From the NCBI GenBank assembly GCA_020200135.1, contig JAIVJI010000004.1, forward strand, positions 1-34,673: a stretch of 34,673 nucleotides of DNA, written 5' to 3'. This document shows, in pieces, positions 16,386 through 24,025 of the stretch. The position numbers and the translations under genes are program-made. This DNA comes from Acidobacteriota bacterium (GTDB lineage: Bacteria; Acidobacteriota; Blastocatellia; Pyrinomonadales; Pyrinomonadaceae). Numbering within the stretch: position 1 is the first letter of the stretch; the number at the start of each line of letters is the position of its first letter. The notes beneath the pieces are model-generated. The model made no database searches. It saw only the letters and a list, made by a program, of their open reading frames with translations, and was not told the DNA's origin.

Positions 16386-17201
16386 ATGAACCGACTAGCG
16401 ATCATCGGACTCGCCTTCATCGTGCTGCTCGTCATCCTGGCGGTCTTCGCGGACTCCATCGCGACGCACGACGTGGGCGTCCCCGACCTGCTGGCGCGCT
16501 ACAAGGGGCCTTCGGCCGAGCACTGGCTGGGGACCGACGCGACGGGGCGCGACATCTTTTCGCGCGTGGTCTTCGGCGCGCGCATCTCGCTGTGGGTCGG
16601 GCTGGTGGTCGTCTCGGTGTCGGGGGTGGTGGGGATAGTCATCGGCGCGCTCTCGGGCTTCTACGGCGGCTGGTTCGACCGCGTCGTCTCGGGCTACCTC
16701 TTCAACGTCTTCCTCGCCTTTCCGGGGCTGCTGCTCGCCATCGCGATGGTGGCCTTCCTCGGCGCGGGGCTCAACAAGCTCATCCTCGCGCTGTGCGTCA
16801 TCGGCTGGGTCGGCTACGCGCGCGTGATGCGCGGGCAGGTGCTGAAGGTGCGCGAGTACGACTTCGTGCAGGCGGCGCGCGCGCTGGGGGCGCGCGACTG
16901 GCGCATCCTCTTCTTCCACGTGCTGCCGAACGCGGTGCAGCCGCTCATCGTGCAGGCGAGCCTCGGGATGGCCGGCGCGGTTTTGTCGGAGGCGGCGCTC
17001 TCTTTCCTCGGCCTGGGAGTGCCGCCGCCCGCGCCGTCGTGGGGCGTGATGCTCGAAGAGGCGCGCGACCTCGCCACGCTCCAGCGCGCGCCGCACGCGA
17101 TGCTCGCGCCCGGCATCGCCATCGCGCTCACCGTCCTCGCCTTCAACTTCCTCGGCGACGGCCTGCGCGAGTACCTCGACCCGCGCCAGCGCAAGCGCTG
17201 A
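16386..17201 (+). CDS. Peptide/nickel-type ABC transporter permease (DppC/OppC family)
   Basis: 271 residues from ATG at 16386. The first residues enter a membrane helix directly, so the extended cytoplasmic N-terminus of many OppC proteins is absent. Diagnostic features are HWLGTDATGRDIFSRVVFGAR after the first helix (here residues around 46-66) and the EAA loop EYDFVQAARALGARDWRILF. The C-terminus AFNFLGDGLREYLDPRQRK is the standard DppC ending. It pairs with the DppB-type permease 7 nt upstream to form the transmembrane channel. A deacetylase-family gene follows after 10 nt, so the four genes 15395-18929 are probably one transcript. Confidence 0.9.
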   Translation: MNRLAIIGLAFIVLLVILAVFADSIATHDVGVPDLLARYKGPSAEHWLGTDATGRDIFSRVVFGARISLWVGLVVVSVSGVVGIVIGALSGFYGGWFDRVVSGYLFNVFLAFPGLLLAIAMVAFLGAGLNKLILALCVIGWVGYARVMRGQVLKVREYDFVQAARALGARDWRILFFHVLPNAVQPLIVQASLGMAGAVLSEAALSFLGLGVPPPAPSWGVMLEEARDLATLQRAPHAMLAPGIAIALTVLAFNFLGDGLREYLDPRQRKR

Positions 17202-17211
17202 GCCGGCCGCC

Positions 17212-18129
17212 GTGAGAGTCTGCTACACGCCGCGGTACTACGCCGACATCGGCGAGGGGCACGTCTTCCCCATCCGCAAGTTCGAGCTGGTGCGCGACCG
17301 CCTGGTCGCGGAAGGGACGCTCTCGCCCGCCGAGATTTTCGAGCCGCGCGAGGCGCCGGTCGGGGACGTTCTGCTCGTCCACACCGAGGACTACGTGACG
17401 CGCCTGCGCGCGGGGGCGCTCACGCCGCGCGAGGTGAGGCGGCTCGGGCTGCCGTGGTCGAAGGCGCTCGTGCGGCGCTCGTTCCTCGCGACGGCGGGGA
17501 CGATCGCGGCGGCGCGCTTCGCGCTCGAAGAGGGCGTCGGCGCGAACCTCGCCGGCGGCACGCACCACGCCTTCCCGGACCACGGCGAGGGCTTCTGCGT
17601 GCTCAACGACGTGGCCGTCGCCGTCCGCGTGTTGCAAAGGGACGGGCTCGCGCGGCGCTTCGCCGTCGTTGACCTGGACGTTCACCAGGGCAACGGCACC
17701 GCGCACATCTTCGCCGAAGACCCCGCGGTCTTCACCTTCTCGATGCACGGCGCGAAGAACTACCCGCTCTTCAAGCTCCGCTCGGCGCTCGACGTGGAGC
17801 TGGCCGACGGCACCGCGGACGAAGAGTACCTTGAGACGCTCGCGCGCCACCTGCCGCGCGTCTTCGCGCACGAGCCCGAACTCGTCTTCTACCTCGGCGG
17901 CGCAGACCCTTTCGCGGGCGACAAACTCGGCCGCCTCTCACTCTCGACCGGGGGCTTGCGCCGGCGCGACGAGCTGGTGCTCTCGGAGTGCCGCGCGCGC
18001 GGCCTGCCCGTCGTGACCGTGATGTCGGGGGGCTACGCCGCCGACATCAACGACACGGTCGAGATCCACTGCAACACCATCCGCGCGGCGAAGGCGGTTT
18101 TCTCGCCCGCGCCGAGCCTTGAACTTTAG
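17212..18129 (+). CDS. Histone deacetylase-superfamily amidohydrolase (AcuC-like)
   Basis: 305 residues from GTG at 17212, 10 nt after dppC. The zinc site is complete: D156 and H158 in VVDLDVHQGNGT, and D232 in LGGADPFAGD. The catalytic histidine pair H118-H119 (GGTHHAFPDHGEGFCV) and Y275 (SGGY) are also present. Family members remove acetyl groups from lysine side chains or from small acetylated amines (acetoin-utilisation AcuC, acetylpolyamine amidohydrolases). The start region RVCYTPRYYADIGEGHVFP is typical of the class IV-like bacterial group. It is cytoplasmic. The link to a peptide permease and a transglycosylase is unexplained; a role with imported acetylated compounds is conceivable but not shown by sequence. 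Confidence 0.9.
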   Translation: MRVCYTPRYYADIGEGHVFPIRKFELVRDRLVAEGTLSPAEIFEPREAPVGDVLLVHTEDYVTRLRAGALTPREVRRLGLPWSKALVRRSFLATAGTIAAARFALEEGVGANLAGGTHHAFPDHGEGFCVLNDVAVAVRVLQRDGLARRFAVVDLDVHQGNGTAHIFAEDPAVFTFSMHGAKNYPLFKLRSALDVELADGTADEEYLETLARHLPRVFAHEPELVFYLGGADPFAGDKLGRLSLSTGGLRRRDELVLSECRARGLPVVTVMSGGYAADINDTVEIHCNTIRAAKAVFSPAPSLEL

Positions 18130-18155
18130 ACCCCGAACTAATAACTTGTCCCCGC

Positions 18156-18929
18156 ATGTTGAGAGGCATCTGGAAAGTCTTCAAGACCGGCGCGCTCGTC
18201 GTGCTGGCGCTCGTCACCGTCTTCATCGTCTATGAGGTCTTCACGTTCCCGCGCGTGGCCGACCTGCAGACGAAGAACCCGGAGACGACGAGCATGATCG
18301 AGACGCGTCTGAAGGAGGCGCGCGAGCAGGGGCGCGAGCCGAGGCGCGTGCAGCAGTGGGTGCCGCTCGCGCGCATCTCGCCGAACCTCCAGCGCGCGGT
18401 GCTCGCCGGCGAGGACTCGAACTACGTCGCTCACAACGGCTTCGACTACGAGGCGCTCCAGAAGGCCTGGGAGGCCGGGCAGAAGGAGGCCGAGCGCGAG
18501 GCGAAGGCGGAGGGCGAGGAGGACACGGCGTGGCTCCCCGACCTGAGCAAGTTCAGGCGCGGCGGCTCGACCGTCTCGCAGCAGCTCGCCAAGAACCTCT
18601 ACCTCTCCTCCGAGCGCACGGCCGCGCGCAAGGTCAAGGAGGCGGCCATCACCTACTTCCTCGAGCGCTCGCTCTCGAAGTGCCGGATTCTCGAAATCTA
18701 CCTCAACGTCATCGAGTGGGGCGACGGCGTCTACGGCGCGGAGGCCGCCGCGCAGACCTACTTCCGCAAGCCCGCCGCCAACCTCACGCCGCAGGAGGCC
18801 GCCTTCCTCTCGGCGATGATTCCGAGCCCGCTCAACATCTTCAACCCGCAGAAGAACCTCCGCCGCGTCCAGCGCCGCCAGCGCGTCATCCTCCGCGGCC
18901 TGAACTCGGTGAGGCTGCCGCAGTGTTGA
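18156..18929 (+). CDS. mtgA: Monofunctional biosynthetic peptidoglycan transglycosylase
   Basis: 257 residues from ATG at 18156. A short cytoplasmic start, one membrane helix (about 11-27) and a GT51 domain. The catalytic glutamate E86 lies in AVLAGEDSNYVAHNGFD. The donor-site motif GGSTVSQQLAKNLYL begins at residue 136, and LERSLSKCRILEIYLNVIEWG follows with the second glutamate region. The enzyme polymerises lipid II into glycan strands at the periplasmic face of the inner membrane. Compared with the enterobacterial protein there is a charged insert of about 25 residues (KEAEREAKAEGEED and neighbours, 108-132) between the first catalytic motif and the GGST motif. It ends the operon and is followed by the hairpin repeat at 18929-19040. 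Confidence 0.9.
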   Translation: MLRGIWKVFKTGALVVLALVTVFIVYEVFTFPRVADLQTKNPETTSMIETRLKEAREQGREPRRVQQWVPLARISPNLQRAVLAGEDSNYVAHNGFDYEALQKAWEAGQKEAEREAKAEGEEDTAWLPDLSKFRRGGSTVSQQLAKNLYLSSERTAARKVKEAAITYFLERSLSKCRILEIYLNVIEWGDGVYGAEAAAQTYFRKPAANLTPQEAAFLSAMIPSPLNIFNPQKNLRRVQRRQRVILRGLNSVRLPQC

Positions 18930-19040
18930 GTAGACAGTGGTCAGTAGTCAGTAGTCAGTAGGGAAAACGAAGGCGGCGCGTCCCGGTCAAAAGCCGAGCG
19001 CGCCGCCTGTCTTTCTACTGACTACTGTCTACTGTCTACT
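18929..19040. repeat. Nested intergenic inverted repeat (terminator-like), copy 2
   Basis: The outer arms 18929-18954 and 19015-19040 pair at 24 of 26 positions and consist of GTAGACAGT/GTCAGTA words. The inner stem AGGCGGCGCG (18971-18980) pairs perfectly with CGCGCCGCCT (18999-19008). It sits exactly between the convergent mtgA and Roadblock genes and can end both transcripts. The design matches copy 1 at 11061-11160: an outer AGTAGACAGT arm around an inner GGCGGCGCG stem. Confidence 0.85.
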
Positions 19041-19042
19041 TC

Positions 19043-19408
19043 TTAAAGCGCGAACTCGCGCGCGAGGCGGAGTTCGGCCTTGCGCAGCTCGTAGCGGCCG
19101 CGGCCGAGGTTGCCGTCGGGCTTCATGGCGAGGACGACGAAGTACTCGGGCGAGAACATGCGCGCGAGGATGCGCGCGTGCTCGAAGTGGACGTACAGCT
19201 CCTGCGACGCGCCGAGTCCGGTGTTGGCGCCGGCGCGCATGGCGCTGCGGACGAGCGAGGTCACCTCGGCCGCCGCCACGTCCATGTTGGCGTCGCTCCC
19301 CTCGGGCAGGAAGACGCGCTCGACCGCGATGCCGTCCATGCCCATGATGAGCGCGCCGGTCGCGCCCTCGGTGCGTTCGACAATGTCTGTGAGCGCCTGT
19401 TTGAACAT
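19043..19408 (-). CDS. Roadblock/LC7-domain protein (MglB-like)
   Basis: 121 residues from ATG at 19408. The ribosome-binding site AAGGAGG directly follows the pilQ stop codon, and the gap is only 18 nt, so it is the last gene of the pilus operon. The fold is the Roadblock/LC7 type: an N-terminal helix (FKQALTDIVERTEGATGALIMG), a strand-turn (MDGIAVERVF), the long helix AAAEVTSLVRSAMRAG, and closing strands with YFVVLAMKPDGNLGRGRYELRK. Bacterial members are partners or GTPase-activating proteins of small Ras-like GTPases, as MglB is for MglA in polarity and pilus control. No MglA-type GTPase is in the window. A function in placing or switching the pilus machine is inference from position. Confidence 0.85.
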   Translation of the reverse strand: MFKQALTDIVERTEGATGALIMGMDGIAVERVFLPEGSDANMDVAAAEVTSLVRSAMRAGANTGLGASQELYVHFEHARILARMFSPEYFVVLAMKPDGNLGRGRYELRKAELRLAREFAL

Positions 19409-19426
19409 CTCTGCTGGCTCCCTCCT

Positions 19427-21589
19427 TTACTGGCGCGGCGGGCTGGCGGGCTGGGGCTCGGTCGTCGAGGTGGTCGCGGCCGGCTGGACGGCCGGCTGGA
19501 TGACGATGGGCGCGGGCGCCTGCTGCTGCTGCGTCGGCGGGCCGGCCGGCACCGAGGTGGCGGGCGTGTTGGACGAGGGGTTGCCGAGCGGGACGGGCTG
19601 CGGGATGGTCACAGAGCGCGTGCCCGTCGCGGGCTCCGACTCGACGCGGCGGCCCTGGTAGTCGGCGCGGTAGATGCGCGGCGTGATGAAGAAGAGTATC
19701 TCGTCGGTGTTGCGCGTGACGGACTTGCGCTTGAAGAGATTCCCGAGGATGGGGACGCTGGCGAGCCCCGGCGTGCGGTTCTGCGTGTCGGTCTCGCGGT
19801 CGTTCAGGACGCCGCCGACGACCGTGGTGCCGCCGTCGGGCACGAGCACTTCGGTCTGCATCCGCTGCGTGTCGATGCCGGGCGTGCCGAGCGCGTTGAT
19901 GATGGTGCGGTTGACCGTGTTGTTCTCCATCGTCACGCGGAGGATGACCGTGCCGGCGTCCGTGATCTGCGGCGTGATGGAGAGCCTGAGCGGGACGGAG
20001 ACGAAGGTCGTGGTGAAGATGGCGCCCGCGCCGCCGCCGCCGACCTGCGGGGTGACGACGGGAATCTGCGCGCCGCTCTCGATCTGCGCCGAGCGGTTGT
20101 TGAGCGCGGTGACGCGCGGGGTGGCGACGACCTTCGCCTGCCCCTTGCTCTCGGCCGCGGTGATGAGCGCGCCGATCTGCGCGGTGCCGAAGATGCCGGT
20201 CGTCAGCCCGATGACCGTGGTCGGGTTGGCCGCGCTGAGTCCGGGCGAGGCGCCCGGCGTGCCGACGAGGCCGCCCGGGAGACCGCCGGGGTTCAGCCCC
20301 GTCGCGGAGTTCGGGCCGTTCTCGAACGTGATGCCCGCGCCGCGGCTGGGGTTGAGGAGCGAGGCCGAGAGCTGGACGCCGAGGTCGCGGCTGAAGCTGC
20401 GGTTGGCGACGACGATGCGCGTCTCGATCTCGACCTGCGGCTCGGGCTGGTCGAGGAGGTGGACGAGGCGGCGGATGGCGTCGATGTTCTCGCGCACGTC
20501 GGTGATGATGAGCGTGTTGCTGCGGCCGTCAACCTCGATGCCGCCGCGGCGCGACAGGCGCCGGGCGATGATCGGGAGGATGCCGGAGTCGCCGCCCGAG
20601 CCCGCGCCCGCCGAAGACGAGCCGCCGCCGACGAAGCCGTCCGCGCCGGCCGAGGCCGAGGCGAGCGAGCCCGAGGCGCGCGCGTAGTTGAGCCGGACGA
20701 ACTCGGTGACGAGCGGCGCGTTGAGGAGCTGCGCGTCGCGCAGGGAGGTGCGCGCCATCTCCTCCTCGGCGCGTATCTTGGACTCGTCCTTGAGCACGAC
20801 GAGCGTGGCGACGCGGAGGATGTTGCCGTTGACCTCGACGCCGAGGCGGTTCGCCTTCAGTATCGAGTCGAGCGCGAAGTTCCACGGCACGTCCGTCACG
20901 TTGATGGTCACGGGGACGCGCTGGACCGAGGAGTCGACGACGAAGTTCACGCCGTACTGCTCGGTGATGTAGTTGAGTATGTCGCGGATGTCGGCGTTGA
21001 CGACGTTGAGGTTGATGGGCTCGCCGACGAAGCCGGGCTGGCCGAACTGCGACCCCTGGGTGGTCTGCGCCGTCTGCGAGGGGTTGCCGGGGGGCGTCGG
21101 CGTCGGGCGCGCCTGCCCCGAGTCCGAGGCGGCGGGCGCTTCGCCGGCGTCGACGGGCAGGAGTTCGAGCACGAGGTAGCTGCCTTCGAGGCGCGAGCGG
21201 TCGCGCGCGGGGGCGCGCAGCTCGACCCGGAGGGTCGCGACCGGCTCGGCGCCGCGCAGCGACTGCTTGACCGTGAGACCGCCGACCAGCGGCGAGGTGA
21301 CGCCGTAGGCGGGCGAGAGCTGCGAGGCGTCGACGCCGGGCAGCTCGACGATGATGTGTCGCGCGTCGGGGCGCAGGACGGTGTAGGCCATCGGGGCCGT
21401 GGCCTCGACGGTGATGAACGTTGAGGCGCCGGAGGTGACCGTGCGCACGGAGGTGGCGACGAGCGGCTTGCCAGCCGCCGCGCCGACGGGGCTGCTGCCG
21501 AGTGCCAGGGGGCCGAGCGTCAGCACTGCGAGGAGGACGAGCGCGCCTCTTCGTGCCGCGGCGGCGGGTGTGATTTTGGTGTGTGACAT
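19427..21589 (-). CDS. pilQ: Type IV pilus secretin PilQ
   Basis: 720 residues from ATG at 21589, chosen for AAGGAAG 7 nt upstream and a signal peptide (cut near GAAAG). An in-frame ATG at 21610 is less likely. Domain order: AMIN domain (about 46-146), a Pro/Thr-rich linker, a secretin/TonB short N-terminal domain (about 189-262, INLNVVNADIRDILNYITEQ), an N1/NolW domain interrupted by a Gly/Ser/Ala-rich insert (SLASASAGADGFVGGGSSS), and the secretin pore (about 400-640) with VPLRLSITPQI and the classic TPGLASVPILGNLFK. A Pro/Gln-rich tail of about 65 residues follows. It forms the outer-membrane channel for the pilus. AMIN would anchor it to peptidoglycan. It is separated from pilP by 257 nt, with a perfect palindrome in the gap. 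Confidence 0.95.
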   Translation of the reverse strand: MSHTKITPAAAARRGALVLLAVLTLGPLALGSSPVGAAAGKPLVATSVRTVTSGASTFITVEATAPMAYTVLRPDARHIIVELPGVDASQLSPAYGVTSPLVGGLTVKQSLRGAEPVATLRVELRAPARDRSRLEGSYLVLELLPVDAGEAPAASDSGQARPTPTPPGNPSQTAQTTQGSQFGQPGFVGEPINLNVVNADIRDILNYITEQYGVNFVVDSSVQRVPVTINVTDVPWNFALDSILKANRLGVEVNGNILRVATLVVLKDESKIRAEEEMARTSLRDAQLLNAPLVTEFVRLNYARASGSLASASAGADGFVGGGSSSAGAGSGGDSGILPIIARRLSRRGGIEVDGRSNTLIITDVRENIDAIRRLVHLLDQPEPQVEIETRIVVANRSFSRDLGVQLSASLLNPSRGAGITFENGPNSATGLNPGGLPGGLVGTPGASPGLSAANPTTVIGLTTGIFGTAQIGALITAAESKGQAKVVATPRVTALNNRSAQIESGAQIPVVTPQVGGGGAGAIFTTTFVSVPLRLSITPQITDAGTVILRVTMENNTVNRTIINALGTPGIDTQRMQTEVLVPDGGTTVVGGVLNDRETDTQNRTPGLASVPILGNLFKRKSVTRNTDEILFFITPRIYRADYQGRRVESEPATGTRSVTIPQPVPLGNPSSNTPATSVPAGPPTQQQQAPAPIVIQPAVQPAATTSTTEPQPASPPRQ

Positions 21590-21653
21590 GTTGATCTTCC
21601 TTCGAGGCATCGCCGTCGGTGGGAGCCGCCACGCGCTAACGCTCGTGCGAGTC

Positions 21654-21675
21654 GGCGGCTTCCGCGGAAGCCGCC
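21654..21675. repeat. Perfect 22-nt palindrome in the pilP-pilQ gap
   Basis: GGCGGCTTCCG (21654-21664) is followed directly by its reverse complement CGGAAGCCGCC (21665-21675). In the transcript it can form a stem of at least 8-9 bp with a small loop, about 65 nt upstream of the pilQ start. It could be an operator, a processing site or a partial terminator. The 257-nt gap is the longest inside the operon and holds no gene that I can support. Confidence 0.65.
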
Positions 21676-21846
21676 TCGTCTTCAAGCGCGCGCCGCACAA
21701 CGCGGTCCGCCGCCGGCGATGTTGTCAAAAAGTGTCGCCGCGGGGCGCGGCCGGACTGGTTGCTTCACCTCCGTTCGGGGCTGGGCGGGACGAGGCTTCG
21801 GGGTCGGGGTGACTCGGTGGCGCGCGCCGGGTGCGCGCCGGCGGGC

Positions 21847-22551
21847 TCAGGGCTTGGCCTGCGGGCTCGCGGCCTGCGCTTCGCCGCCGCCCTGCGGGGC
21901 GGGCTGCTGCTGCTGCGAGCCGGAGGTGGCGAGCGCCTTGAGGGCTTCGACGAGGACGGTCAGCTCGGACTTCTTCTCCTCGGCGGCGGGCGCCGCCTGC
22001 TCGGTGCGCTGCGCGGTCAGGGCGTCGGCGGCCGAGGGCTGCCGGAGCGCCTTCGTCTCGACGGCGACGTCCGTCCGGCCGTCGGTCCAGCGCGTCTGCT
22101 TGCGGAAGACGAGCCGCGACTCCTCGATGGCGACGAGCATCCCGTCGAAGAACTGCTCGCCGGGGTAGACGACGTAGGAGAGCTTGATGGGCGTGGCCTC
22201 GACCATCGCGGCGTAGCCGCGCGGCGTGCGGAAGATGCCGATGACATGCACCTCCCCGAGGAGCAGGGCGGTCGTCGGCTTGGGCGCCGCCTGGCGGAGG
22301 TTCATCGCGGCGAGCTTCTGCGCCTTGTACTTGTCGATGCGCTGCTGGATGGGCGGCACGGCGACGGGCGCGGCGACCTTCTTCTCGACCTTCTTCTTAG
22401 GCACCGGCTTGTACTTCATGAACGGGTCGCGCGGCGTGCCGCGGTAGGTGCTGCTCGCGTTCTGGGCCGAGGCCGACCCGGCGGCGGCCGCCGCGACGAG
22501 CGCCGCCGCGAGGAGACCCTTGAGCGTGCTGGGCGTGTGTCTGTTTCTCAT
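21847..22551 (-). CDS. pilP: Type IV pilus assembly protein PilP-like
   Basis: 234 residues from ATG at 22551 with GGAAGAG about 5 nt upstream. A signal peptide ends near GSASAQN; there is no lipobox cysteine, unlike classical lipoprotein PilP. The diagnostic RDPF motif follows (GTPRDPFMKYKPVPKKK), then a basic linker, and a small beta domain (LLLGEVHVIGIFRTPRGYAAMVEA to LVFRKQTRW) matching the HR/homology region that contacts the secretin in PilP and GspC. A helical, Gln/Pro-rich tail ends the protein. In the pilus machine PilP links the PilN-PilO complex to PilQ across the periplasm. The call rests on the RDPF motif, the beta domain and operon position; sequence identity with proteobacterial PilP would be low. 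Confidence 0.8.
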   Translation of the reverse strand: MRNRHTPSTLKGLLAAALVAAAAAGSASAQNASSTYRGTPRDPFMKYKPVPKKKVEKKVAAPVAVPPIQQRIDKYKAQKLAAMNLRQAAPKPTTALLLGEVHVIGIFRTPRGYAAMVEATPIKLSYVVYPGEQFFDGMLVAIEESRLVFRKQTRWTDGRTDVAVETKALRQPSAADALTAQRTEQAAPAAEEKKSELTVLVEALKALATSGSQQQQPAPQGGGEAQAASPQAKP

Positions 22552-22622
22552 AAACTCTTCCTGCGTTCCGGCTCCGAATTGTCACTGGACGTGGGCCTCG
22601 GCCGTGGCGCCGGCCCGACCCC

Positions 22623-23303
22623 TTACTCGGCGGGCGCTTCCCCCTTCGCCTTCGCGGCCTTCTTCTCCTTCGAGCCCTTACTCTCGGGCTTGCCCTTCTT
22701 CTCGGGCTCGGGCTGCGGCTGGAGCTTCTCGGGCGAGACGTAGTAGGCCGTCACGAGGAACTCGGCCGAGACGGTCTGGCCGTCGGCCTTCTCGCCTTCC
22801 TTCTTCTCCTTCAGCTTCGTGACCTTGAAGTCCGTGATCGAGACGATGCGCTGGTAGGAGGCCATCTGCGCGAAGAAATGGCCGATGTTGTTGTAGTTGC
22901 CCGTGACCACGACCGAGACGGGTTTGCCCGTGTAGAAGTCCTGCTGGACCTCCTCCTTGGGCAAGAACTTGCGCAGCGTCAGCCGGCCGCGCGCGCGGTC
23001 CTGGACGTTCTGCAAGACCATCGTCAGCTCGCGCTGCTCGGGCAGGAGCGCCTTCAGGTCCTCGTAGTCGGCCTTGGCGCGCTCGTAGTTGGCCTTGAAC
23101 TCGTTGAGGCGCTGCGAGGCGACGACGGCGCCGGCGTTGGCGCGCGCGAGCTGCTCGACCTTCGCCTCGACCTCGCGGGTCTCGGCGCGCGTACCCCGCG
23201 TGACGAAGTACCAGAAGGCGCCGTAGACGAGGAGCGCGACCGTGCCGAAGACGGCGAGGTGCAGGTACCAGGGTTTCTCTTGCAGTGCGTCGAGTTTGAG
23301 CAT
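22623..23303 (-). CDS. pilO: Type IV pilus inner-membrane platform protein PilO
   Basis: 226 residues from ATG at 23303, with GGAAGGA about 8 nt upstream. One membrane helix near the N-terminus (about 14-33, YLHLAVFGTVALLVYGAFWY) is followed by a periplasmic coiled coil (TREVEAKVEQLARANA, LNEFKANYERAKADYEDLK) and the ferredoxin-like PilO domain with LLPEQRELTMVLQNVQDRA and VVTGNYNNIGHFFAQMASY, a hallmark of the family. It ends in a Lys/Glu/Pro-rich tail (KKGKPESKGSKEKK) that is unusual and probably disordered. PilO dimerises with PilN in the periplasm and forms the alignment complex with PilM and PilP. It lies 41 nt after pilN. Confidence 0.92.
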   Translation of the reverse strand: MLKLDALQEKPWYLHLAVFGTVALLVYGAFWYFVTRGTRAETREVEAKVEQLARANAGAVVASQRLNEFKANYERAKADYEDLKALLPEQRELTMVLQNVQDRARGRLTLRKFLPKEEVQQDFYTGKPVSVVVTGNYNNIGHFFAQMASYQRIVSITDFKVTKLKEKKEGEKADGQTVSAEFLVTAYYVSPEKLQPQPEPEKKGKPESKGSKEKKAAKAKGEAPAE

Positions 23304-23344
23304 CGTTCTTATCCTTCCGGGCTTGAAACGCGATGGCGGGGCGG

Positions 23345-24025
23345 CTACTTCTTGTTCCTGCCCGCCCTCTTCTTCTCGGGCTGGGCGGGCGCCGCGGCGT
23401 TCGGACCGTACCTGCACTTGAGCGTGAACTTGAAGACCTCGGGCTTGACGCTCAGGTCGATGGGGCCGTCCGCCGGGGTGTAGTCGGCGGCGGTGATGTC
23501 GACCGGCTTGCGCTCGGCCTCCAGGCTGACGTTGACGAAGAGGCCGTCGGAGAATTCGAGGCTGCGGCCGAACTGCGTGACCGCGTACTCGTTCGGCGAC
23601 TGGCCCACGATGGTCAGCTCGCCGCCCTTCTGCTCGATGGTGTCGAGGCGGAAGTTGGGGTCTGAGGGTATGCGCGCGTTGATGTCGGAGAGGAGCGAGA
23701 CCGGCCCCTGCTGCGCGGTGCGGAGCTGCTTGATGACGTCGATGCGCGACTGGATGTCCTTGAGCTTCTTCTCCAGGTCGGCCTGCTCCTTGTTGACCTG
23801 CTCCATCTGTGCCGCGACCTGCTGCTGCTTCTCCAGCTCGGCCTTGGCCCTGGCCTGCGAGGCCGACGCGCTGAAGTAGTCGAAGACCATCGCCAGGCCG
23901 AGGACGCCGCAGACGGCCGCGCCGAGCATCCAGAAGCGGGCGGCCGGGTTGGCGACCCTCTCCTCGACGACCGCCGCGCTCGAATGGCGCTCGGTGACCG
24001 AATCCAAAAGGTTGACCTTGATCAT
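23345..24025 (-). CDS. pilN: Type IV pilus inner-membrane platform protein PilN
   Basis: 226 residues from ATG at 24025, directly abutting the pilM stop (TAAATG), so translation is coupled. The N-terminal cytoplasmic motif IKVNLL, which inserts into a groove of PilM, is present at residues 2-7. One membrane helix follows (about 30-49, FWMLGAAVCGVLGLAMVFDY), then a long coiled coil (KAELEKQQQVAAQMEQVNK) and the periplasmic PilN domain (LLSDINARIPSDPNFRLDTI, LTIVGQSPNEYAVTQFGRSL). The C-terminus is basic. Its place between pilM and pilO is the standard gene order. Confidence 0.93.
   Translation of the reverse strand: MIKVNLLDSVTERHSSAAVVEERVANPAARFWMLGAAVCGVLGLAMVFDYFSASASQARAKAELEKQQQVAAQMEQVNKEQADLEKKLKDIQSRIDVIKQLRTAQQGPVSLLSDINARIPSDPNFRLDTIEQKGGELTIVGQSPNEYAVTQFGRSLEFSDGLFVNVSLEAERKPVDITAADYTPADGPIDLSVKPEVFKFTLKCRYGPNAAAPAQPEKKRAGRNKK

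Noticed and set aside
19178..21424. Very long open frame on the plus strand opposite pilQ
   Set aside because: It is the antisense shadow of a GC-rich gene: Arg/Asp/Glu/Val-rich composition, no recognisable motif, and the opposite strand encodes an unmistakable secretin.
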